The position numbers and the translations under genes are program-made. This document shows, piece by piece, positions 1 through 4,224 of a DNA stretch of 5,250 nucleotides. How positions within the stretch are numbered: position 1 is the stretch's first letter; each line of letters starts with the position of its first letter. The DNA is from Nitrospirota bacterium (GTDB lineage Bacteria; Nitrospirota; UBA9217): NCBI GenBank assembly GCA_021788515.1, contig JAJYKN010000145.1:1-5250 (forward strand). The letters run 5' to 3'. The notes under the pieces were generated by a model that did no database searches, was not told the DNA's origin, and saw only the letters and a program-made list of their open reading frames with translations.

Positions 1-32
1 GTTGTTTCAAAACTTATCGATTCAGGCTTGTC

Positions 33-156
33 GGAGGGATAGCTCCTGCGTTACTGTTGTCATTCGTGAGAGGTTGTTCTATCGGATTTCGAACGGCCCG
101 GAGCGTTATTGGCGGCAACAAAAAAAACAAATGAAAAGATCAGGGTTATGCAGGCC
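33..156. repeat. Direct repeat, left copy (about 124 bp)
   Basis: This segment aligns with 3068-3188 in the same orientation. By hand alignment about 110 of 121 shared columns are identical, with one 3-nt insertion in this copy (near 74-76) and a perfect 35-nt run at 77-111, matching 3109-3143. The left 27 nt correspond to sequence beyond the stop codon of the minus-strand gene. The rest is coding in the right copy. Homology ends abruptly at about 156, just before the inverted-repeat element that starts at 164. Confidence 0.9.
60..155 (-). pseudogene. 3' remnant of a small membrane protein gene (paralogue of 3095-3484)
   Basis: Read on the minus strand, this stretch encodes 31 residues ending in TGA that match the C-terminus of the small membrane protein at 3095-3484. 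It contains the second hydrophobic helix (ITLIFSFVFFVAANN) and the basic tail APGRSKSDRTTSHE. Only the tail remains: upstream of the alanine codon at 153-155 the similarity stops, and the frame runs into the inverted-repeat element with no ATG before a stop at about 288-290. The differences from the intact copy are mainly synonymous. The only length change is one extra threonine codon, and I/L and A/G are the amino-acid changes. That pattern implies the copy evolved as a coding gene before being truncated. No start codon or ribosome binding site fits, so I call it a broken gene rather than a small gene. Its 5' part is not in this window. Confidence 0.75.
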
Positions 157-163
157 AAACCTA

Positions 164-244
164 TAGGGTCAAGTCTTTCATCTTGCAATGTACTCAGTTT
201 TGCGTTTTGAAAGAGGAAAATGCAACGAGAAAGACTTGACCCTA
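164..244. repeat. 81-bp imperfect palindromic element (REP/MITE-like)
   Basis: The ends at 164-187 and 221-244 are inverted repeats. The outer 16 bp (TAGGGTCAAGTCTTTC and its complement) match perfectly, followed by three mismatches and then another 5 matching bp (TTGCA/TGCAA). The 33-nt centre is AT-rich. Single-stranded DNA or RNA from here would fold into a long hairpin. I see no clear target-site duplication and no transposase frame inside. The size and GGGTCAAGTC-type ends resemble the non-autonomous palindromes mobilised by REP-associated tyrosine transposases, but that assignment is inference. It lies 7 bp from where the gene remnant at 60-155 breaks off, and 63 bp upstream of the Shine-Dalgarno/GTG of the M24 gene. 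It is not followed by a T-run, so it is not a standard terminator. Confidence 0.7.
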
Positions 245-301
245 ATGACTTCCAACGAGTTATTTTTGGGGCAGACGTTTCCCGGTATTAAATTTTCCCC
301 T

Positions 302-318
302 AAGGAGTGTTTACCTTG
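302..318 (+). promoter_or_regulatory. Ribosome binding site that fixes a TTG start for the M24 peptidase
   Basis: A strong Shine-Dalgarno AAGGAG (302-307) is followed after 8 nt by TTG (316-318). The in-frame GTG at 307 overlaps the Shine-Dalgarno itself and has no such sequence of its own upstream, so TTG is the better start. No ATG occurs in the first 40 codons. Confidence 0.75.
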
Positions 319-1527
319 AGTTCGGATGACCGACTTCAATACAATCTTGTCCCTGCCAAGGAGATCTCCCAACGTGTTTCAAGGCTTCAGCATCGGTTAC
401 AAGAAGGGCCGGTGGATGGCGCACTGATTCTCGATCCATTGAACATGTATTACTTCACGGGGACGATGCAACAGGGGGTTTTCTTTGTCCCAAGGTCGGG
501 AGAACCAATCTTCCTGGTCCGGCGAAGTTATGAACGGGCACAGCAAGAAACACCTTTGAAAAAGGTTTTCCCCTTAACAGGGTTTAGCCAACTTCAGGCA
601 ACTCTTGCAGATCTGGGCCTGCAAACCAGCACCCTGGGAGTGGCTGAAACAACGCTGTCCGTTTCCGTTTTTAAAACCCTGGCCAAGGCGTTTCCAGGAG
701 GAACGTTCACGGATATCAGCGCCCTCCTGGGCATGATCCGGGCAAAGAAGTCCGACTACGAGGTGGGGCTCATCCGAAAAGCCGGAGCATTGCACGAGAC
801 GGTCTATGATGCCATCCCTTCCCTGATTCGCGAAGGGATGACAGAATGGGAGCTCGGGGCCGAGATTCACAAAGTAATGATGGCGCTGGGATACAGCGGG
901 ATTATGCGGCTTGCAGCGTTTGGCGGGGAAATGTTTATGGGGATCGTCAGTTTCGGCGAATCGGGAAACTATCCCACCGCTTCAATAGGTCCGGGCGGTC
1001 TGATGGGGCTTTCTCCGGCCTTCCCCCTGCTTGGGGGAAACAAGAAACTGAAAAGGGGCGAACCGATATTCGTGGATACCGGGTTTGGGTATGAGGGATA
1101 TTTCACCGATAAAACGAGGGTCTTCTCCCTTAGCGCTCAGCCCGCTTCGGCGCTCGATGCTCACAAGGTATGCCTGGACATACAGGAGGCCGTCCGAAGC
1201 CGCCTCAAGCCCGGCGCAATCCCGTCCCGGATATACGAGGAGGTCTTCAACGAAATCGTTCATCCCCGTGGTTTTGAAAAGCACTTCATGGGTTTCGGCA
1301 GCAACCAGGTGCCTTTTCTCGGCCATGGTATCGGGTTGGCTATTGACGAATTTCCGGCCATTGCAGGCAAGGTAACTACCCCCCTTGAGGCCAACATGGT
1401 CATTGCCCTGGAGCCTAAGAAGGGATTGGAAGGCATCGGGTTGGTGGGTGTGGAAAACACCTTTCTTGTCACTGATGAAGGAGGAGAGAAACTTACTCCC
1501 GGATCGGACGGGATGATGATCTTGTAA
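316..1527 (+). CDS. M24 family metallopeptidase (Xaa-Pro peptidase/creatinase-like)
   Basis: This is a 403-residue cytoplasmic protein with the two-domain layout of prolidase and creatinase. A creatinase-type N-terminal domain (about 15-140) is followed by a pita-bread catalytic domain (about 147-400). All five dinuclear-metal ligands of M24 enzymes are visible: Asp254 in FVDTG, Asp265 in YFTDKTR, His337 in GHGIG, Glu366 in ALEP and Glu380 in GVENT. That predicts an active hydrolase rather than a dead homologue, probably cleaving Xaa-Pro or a related C-N bond. The substrate-side histidine that prolidases usually carry in a PH(G) motif between the domain start and the first Asp is not obvious; the region reads GESGNYPTASIGPGG. 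The substrate may therefore differ from that of classical prolidase. Length is normal for the family. No signal peptide is seen. The gene stands alone: the palindromic element lies upstream and 340 bp separate it from rsgA. I see no convincing promoter between 245 and 301. Confidence 0.88.
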   Translation: MSSDDRLQYNLVPAKEISQRVSRLQHRLQEGPVDGALILDPLNMYYFTGTMQQGVFFVPRSGEPIFLVRRSYERAQQETPLKKVFPLTGFSQLQATLADLGLQTSTLGVAETTLSVSVFKTLAKAFPGGTFTDISALLGMIRAKKSDYEVGLIRKAGALHETVYDAIPSLIREGMTEWELGAEIHKVMMALGYSGIMRLAAFGGEMFMGIVSFGESGNYPTASIGPGGLMGLSPAFPLLGGNKKLKRGEPIFVDTGFGYEGYFTDKTRVFSLSAQPASALDAHKVCLDIQEAVRSRLKPGAIPSRIYEEVFNEIVHPRGFEKHFMGFGSNQVPFLGHGIGLAIDEFPAIAGKVTTPLEANMVIALEPKKGLEGIGLVGVENTFLVTDEGGEKLTPGSDGMMIL

Positions 1528-1560
1528 TCTAAGAAGAAAAATCGATTCCAAACCGCGCAT

Positions 1561-1589
1561 CGTGTCCGAACCGCTTCGCGGCGTACACG
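1561..1589 (+). terminator. Nested stem-loop after the M24 gene, possible weak terminator
   Basis: CGTGT (1561-1565) pairs with ACACG (1585-1589). Inside, CCGC (1571-1574) pairs with GCGG (1578-1581) around a TTC loop. The structure begins 34 nt after the M24 stop codon. No T-run follows, so it would be a poor intrinsic terminator. It may only protect the 3' end of the mRNA or depend on Rho. Confidence 0.3.
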
Positions 1590-1606
1590 CCTGGGTTAAA
1601 AGCTAT

Positions 1607-1634
1607 GAATAAAGCAATCAAAGCTAGTTTATTC
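1607..1634. repeat. AT-rich 7-bp inverted repeat with 14-nt spacer
   Basis: GAATAAA (1607-1613) and TTTATTC (1628-1634) are perfect inverted repeats. The shape fits a binding site for a dimeric regulator, upstream of the putative rsgA promoter by about 100 bp. A chance match in AT-rich DNA is quite possible. Confidence 0.25.
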
Positions 1635-1676
1635 TATCTGGCGTGGACACTTCCTTGTTTGCGAATAAATGTTTGC

Positions 1677-1693
1677 GCCGGGACTTCTCCGGC
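1677..1693 (+). other. GC-rich hairpin in the intergenic region
   Basis: GCCGG (1677-1681) and CCGGC (1689-1693) form a 5-bp GC stem with a 7-nt loop, followed by AGTTTAAT. The T-run is too short for a confident intrinsic terminator, but the hairpin could contribute to ending transcription from the M24 side, since it lies just upstream of the putative rsgA promoter. Confidence 0.3.
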
Positions 1694-1734
1694 AGTTTAA
1701 TATCCATTCACAATGGGACGTGTTTTAATTGCGA

Positions 1735-1740
1735 TATAAT
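1735..1740 (+). promoter_or_regulatory. Perfect TATAAT -10 box, putative rsgA promoter
   Basis: A consensus sigma-70 -10 hexamer lies at 1735-1740. At the usual 15-18 nt spacing there is no good TTGACA-like -35 hexamer (the region reads CAATGGGAC), and no extended -10 TG is present, so the promoter may be weak or activator-dependent. If used, transcription would begin near 1746-1748, giving a leader of roughly 120 nt before rsgA that contains the upstream reading frame at 1798-1893. Confidence 0.4.
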
Positions 1741-1776
1741 AACAACATTGGCAGACCTATCGGGTAGACGAAGCAA

Positions 1777-1847
1777 CGGCAGGAGGAAGACCGGCAAATG
1801 AACTACCAACCTGCCGGTACCTTCGGCTTGCCTGTGGGCCCCGGCAG
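1777..1847 (+). promoter_or_regulatory. rsgA leader with mutually exclusive hairpins
   Basis: The segment CCTGCCGG (1810-1817) can pair in two ways. CGGCAGG at 1777-1783 pairs with CCTGCCG and would occlude the first bases of the AGGAGG ribosome binding site at 1781-1786. CCGGCAG at 1841-1847 pairs with CTGCCGG and would leave that site free while placing a hairpin 20 nt before the rsgA ATG. A third partial partner, CCGGCA, lies at 1791-1796. Such competing stems are what translational or attenuation switches look like, but these are short GC-rich words and could be accidental. Confidence 0.3.
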
Positions 1848-1893
1848 CTATGACCACTTAACCTCCTATGGAACTGAAAACTCTCGGATTTGA
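1798..1893 (+). CDS. Possible 31-residue leader peptide overlapping the rsgA start
   Basis: An ATG at 1798 opens a 31-codon frame (starting MNYQPAGTFGLP, ending in TGA at 1891-1893). It is preceded by AGGAGG (1781-1786) at 11-nt spacing, the best Shine-Dalgarno sequence in this stretch. The frame overlaps the first 26 nt of rsgA in a different frame. RsgA's own ATG has no Shine-Dalgarno: it is preceded by CCTCCT, which is complementary to one. The arrangement would allow translational coupling, with ribosomes that finish the small frame restarting at the nearby ATG. The peptide itself matches no family I know and has no helix or signal. Alternatively the AGGAGG is coincidental, or an upstream sequencing frameshift is involved, though the rsgA start itself looks canonical. 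Confidence 0.35.
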   Translation: MNYQPAGTFGLPVGPGSYDHLTSYGTENSRI

Positions 1894-2947
1894 TCAGTGG
1901 TTTCAGGAAAAAAGGATCGAGGCCCAACGGCCCGACTGCACCGTGGCTCGTGTGACCGCGGTCTACAGGGATAGTTATCTGGTAAGAAATGAAAACAGTG
2001 AAATTCTCGCCGAAGCAGCAGGCAGTTTCGTTTACTCTGCCGAGTCGAGCGTTGACCTTCCTTCAGTAGGCGATTGGGCGCTTGTCCAGTACCACAACGC
2101 TGAAACGTTTGCCATTATTCATGGCTTGCTTCCGCGGAAATCTTTTTTGCGAAGGAAAACGCCCGGCAAGAAGATCGACTACCAGATGATCGCGGTAAAC
2201 ATAGATTCGGCCCTGATCGTCCAGGCCTGTGATTCCGATTTCAATCTGCGCAGGCTGGAGCGCTACCTGGTGATGGTAAACGAAGGACACATCGAACCGA
2301 TACTCCTTTTGACGAAAAGCGATCTCGTCAGCCCGGAGAAGCTGGAGGAACGAATAGCAGAGGTGCGTCAAGCAAACATCAGATGCAGAGTCCTTCCACT
2401 CAGCAACGTTACGGGCTTCGGAGTGGATCAGGTACGGCAATTACTGGAGCCCGGCAGGACGTATTGCATGGTCGGGTCTTCCGGAGTAGGTAAAACAACG
2501 CTCCTGAACCATATCATCGGCCGCGACCTGTTCGAGACGAACACCGTCCGTGCAAGTGACGGGAAAGGCAGACACACGACCACGCAACGCCAGCTGATCG
2601 TTCTTGAGCACGGGGCGATGGTGATCGACACGCCCGGCATGAGGGAATTGGGAAATATCGGCGTCAGCTCAGGACTGGAGGAAAGTTTTGCCGATATTTG
2701 GAACCTTTCAAAAGACTGCCGTTTTACCGACTGCACGCATACTCAGGAAGCCGGCTGCGCACTCCTCAAGGCAATCGATAACGGCACGTTGCGGCCGGAT
2801 CGATACCAGAGTTATTTGAAATTGATGAAAGAATCTGAATACAATGAGCTCTCCTACGTTGAAAAACGCAGAAAAGACAAAACATTTGGCCAATTCATCA
2901 AGACCGTAAAGAAAGAGCTTAAAAAGAAGGGGAACCATCTCTTGTGA
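1868..2947 (+). CDS. rsgA: Ribosome small subunit-dependent GTPase A (RsgA/YloQ/YjeQ)
   Basis: RsgA is a GTPase that binds the immature 30S subunit and helps the decoding-centre region mature, with GTP hydrolysis releasing the factor. The 359-residue product shows the full family signature. An N-terminal OB-fold (about 25-95, with VGDW at 67-70) is followed by a circularly permuted GTPase in the order G4 (TKSD, 149-152), G5-like (LSNVTGFG), G1 P-loop (GSSGVGKT, 203-210), G2/switch I (GRHTTTQRQL, 234-243) and G3 (DTPGM, 254-258). A zinc knuckle follows with C284, C289, H291 and C297 in the canonical Cx4CxHx5C spacing, then a lysine-rich C-terminal helix. Length is typical. The ATG at 1868 matches the usual family N-terminus (MELKTLGFDQWF) even though it lacks a Shine-Dalgarno sequence; see the leader frame at 1798-1893. 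It appears to be transcribed alone and converges on the minus-strand cluster ending at 3095. Confidence 0.96.
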   Translation: MELKTLGFDQWFQEKRIEAQRPDCTVARVTAVYRDSYLVRNENSEILAEAAGSFVYSAESSVDLPSVGDWALVQYHNAETFAIIHGLLPRKSFLRRKTPGKKIDYQMIAVNIDSALIVQACDSDFNLRRLERYLVMVNEGHIEPILLLTKSDLVSPEKLEERIAEVRQANIRCRVLPLSNVTGFGVDQVRQLLEPGRTYCMVGSSGVGKTTLLNHIIGRDLFETNTVRASDGKGRHTTTQRQLIVLEHGAMVIDTPGMRELGNIGVSSGLEESFADIWNLSKDCRFTDCTHTQEAGCALLKAIDNGTLRPDRYQSYLKLMKESEYNELSYVEKRRKDKTFGQFIKTVKKELKKKGNHLL

Positions 2948-3067
2948 TCCTCTTCCCTCTCCCTCCCCACAACGCACAACTAATTTAGATCAATATCGCA
3001 GGGGCCCAAAAGAAGTTTTTGCCGGTCAGGAAGAGCGGCAGAGCTCGAAGTACAATATACGATTGAT

Positions 3068-3084
3068 GGAGGGTTAGCTCCTCC
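3068..3084 (-). terminator. Short stem-loop after the small membrane protein gene
   Basis: GGAGG and CCTCC form a 5-bp stem with a 7-nt loop, 10 nt beyond the stop codon of the minus-strand gene. The left repeat copy keeps a 4-bp version (33-36 with 43-46). There is no T-run on either strand, so this is at best a weak or Rho-assisted terminator between the converging genes. No better terminator is visible in 2948-3094. Confidence 0.3.
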
Positions 3085-3188
3085 GTTACTGTTGTCATTC
3101 GTGTGAGGTTCTATCGGATTTCGAACGGCCCGGAGCGTTATTGCCTGCTACAAAAAACACAAATGAAAAAAGGAGGGTTATGCACGCC
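3068..3188. repeat. Direct repeat, right copy (about 121 bp)
   Basis: This is the partner of 33-156. It covers the last 30 codons of the small membrane protein gene, its stop codon (3095-3097 on the plus map) and 27 nt of downstream sequence. The two copies lie 3,032-3,035 bp apart in direct orientation and enclose the M24 peptidase and rsgA genes. Confidence 0.9.
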
Positions 3189-3484
3189 GCGGTGTAAGCA
3201 AGTGATGTCCCGTGCCAGAGGCCCGAAAACCAGCGCGTAAACTGGTCCCCAAGCATCGCCGCGTTGCCGCCATAGAGCTGCAAATCATGGACGTATTTTT
3301 TGTTGTAGGCGCCTCCGGCGGGGTACACAAACCCGCCGACGATTTCATACGTCGAATCGCTCGTATCATTCATGGCTGCGAGATATATCAGTACAGCGCT
3401 TGCCAAACCAACCAGCAGGATACCCGCACTGGTGAAGTATAACAATGTACGCGGGCTCATGTTTTTTAGCTTCATAATATGCAT
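3095..3484 (-). CDS. Small two-helix inner-membrane protein, function unknown
   Basis: I do not recognise this family. From the ATG at 3484 the product has 129 residues. A short basic N-terminus (MHIMKLKNMSPR) leads into helix 1 (about 13-37), a 55-60 residue polar loop rich in Gly, Tyr and Trp (including GGFVYPAGGAY and RWFSGLWHG), helix 2 (about 95-113) and a basic tail (RSKSDRTSHE). The charge pattern predicts both ends in the cytoplasm and the loop in the periplasm. I chose 3484 because GGAAG lies 6 nt upstream. A TTG at 3508 with AGGG 7-8 nt upstream would add eight residues, and ATGs at 3490, 3475 and 3460 are also in frame. The gene lies 76 bp after the kinase-like gene on the same strand and is probably the last member of that transcript. 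Its 3' end is duplicated at 33-156. Confidence 0.7.
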   Translation of the reverse strand: MHIMKLKNMSPRTLLYFTSAGILLVGLASAVLIYLAAMNDTSDSTYEIVGGFVYPAGGAYNKKYVHDLQLYGGNAAMLGDQFTRWFSGLWHGTSLAYTAACITLLFSFVFFVAGNNAPGRSKSDRTSHE

Positions 3485-3560
3485 TTTCATCTTCCAATTT
3501 TTTCGCAACTCGAAGCCCTGTGAAAAATCCCTTGCCGCTCGACGTTCCCTCTTTAAGGAT

Positions 3561-4214
3561 CTAATGCGCTGCTCCCCGCTCCTGCTGCGTTCTTTCCACG
3601 AGGCTCACGATCATCTGCTGAGCCGCTTCAAAGCCGGCAGCTGCCGAATCGATGCAGAGGTGATAGTTTCTCGCGTCGTACCGGTCGGTATCGGTCATGG
3701 TTTTGAGGAACTTCTCCCGCTCCCGGTCCGACTCCTCGATTTCTTCCCTCGCCTGTTCAGCCGAGATCTCATGAAAAGTCCGGAGCCGCTCGACGCGGAA
3801 ATCCATCGGCGCATGAATAAACACGTTCACCACGTTCGGTCGTCCGCGGAGCATGAAATACCCGCCGCGGCCCACAATGACGGCATTGTATTTCTCCGCA
3901 ATCGCGGTAATGATCTTCAATTCCGTTTCGAACAGTTCCTGATCGTAAATAGGCTTGCGGGCGGGAGGGACATAGGACGCCTCGGGAGTGCCGTAGACAA
4001 AGCTCTTCATGAGACTTTCGATGAAGCCGGTACGGCGCTCCTCGTGCTTGGAGAGCTCGGAAATATCGACGCCGAGTTCCCTGGCCGCCTCGTGCAGGAC
4101 CTCACGCTCGACGTATTTATAGCCGAGTTTCCGGGCGAGCAGGTGAGCAATATAAGCGCCGCCGCTCGCCATCTGGCGCGAGATGGTGACGACTGTTGTC
4201 CGTTTCTCCGGCAT
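3561..4214 (-). CDS. Cytidylate kinase-like family protein
   Basis: This 217-residue cytoplasmic protein belongs to the cytidylate-kinase-like family (the Cytidylate_kin2 type). Signatures are the N-terminal strand and loop TISRQMASGGAYIA (10-23), LLARKLGYKYVEREVL (25-40), the mid-protein GRGGYFMLRGRPNVV (115-129), an FIHAPMDFRVERL lid-like segment (132-144) and the C-terminal DRYDARNYHLCID (177-189). The family usually reads SRQ-x-GSGG and lacks the GKS/T lysine of a classical P-loop; here the first Gly is also replaced by Ala. Nucleotide phosphorylation is assumed from homology only, and substrate and activity are unknown. It is not the housekeeping CMP kinase Cmk. The ATG at 4214 is preceded by an AGAGGGGGG tract with 3-nt spacing. 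A TTG at 4235 would overlap the transporter gene and has no such signal. Only 10 bp separate it from the transporter stop codon, so the two are almost certainly co-transcribed. Confidence 0.82.
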   Translation of the reverse strand: MPEKRTTVVTISRQMASGGAYIAHLLARKLGYKYVEREVLHEAARELGVDISELSKHEERRTGFIESLMKSFVYGTPEASYVPPARKPIYDQELFETELKIITAIAEKYNAVIVGRGGYFMLRGRPNVVNVFIHAPMDFRVERLRTFHEISAEQAREEIEESDREREKFLKTMTDTDRYDARNYHLCIDSAAAGFEAAQQMIVSLVERTQQERGAAH

Positions 4215-4224
4215 AAGCCCCCCT

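Noticed and set aside
33..156. The 121-124 bp direct repeat as a structured non-coding RNA
   Set aside because: The conserved part reads in frame as the tail of a membrane protein, with synonymous changes and a whole-codon indel, so coding constraint explains the conservation.
60..287. Open minus-strand frame running from the gene remnant through the palindromic element, a possible new fused small gene
   Set aside because: Only TTG codons are available as starts, with no Shine-Dalgarno sequence. The part upstream of 155 is palindrome and intergenic sequence, so chance openness is more likely.
270..300. GGGG...CCCC pairing just before the M24 ribosome binding site
   Set aside because: Only 4 bp with a long loop; no better than chance.
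178..372. Minus-strand open frame of 64 codons across the palindromic element and M24 start
   Set aside because: It spans the inverted repeat and the M24 ribosome binding site, and has no recognisable features.
982..1560. Minus-strand open frame opposite the M24 gene
   Set aside because: It overlaps the intact catalytic domain of the M24 peptidase, has no Shine-Dalgarno or motif, and is explained as a shadow of that gene's codon bias.
3020..3040. TGCCG/CGGCA inverted repeat as a terminator between the converging genes
   Set aside because: The T-run lies before the stem on the plus strand, and an A-run follows it on the minus strand, so neither orientation gives an intrinsic terminator.
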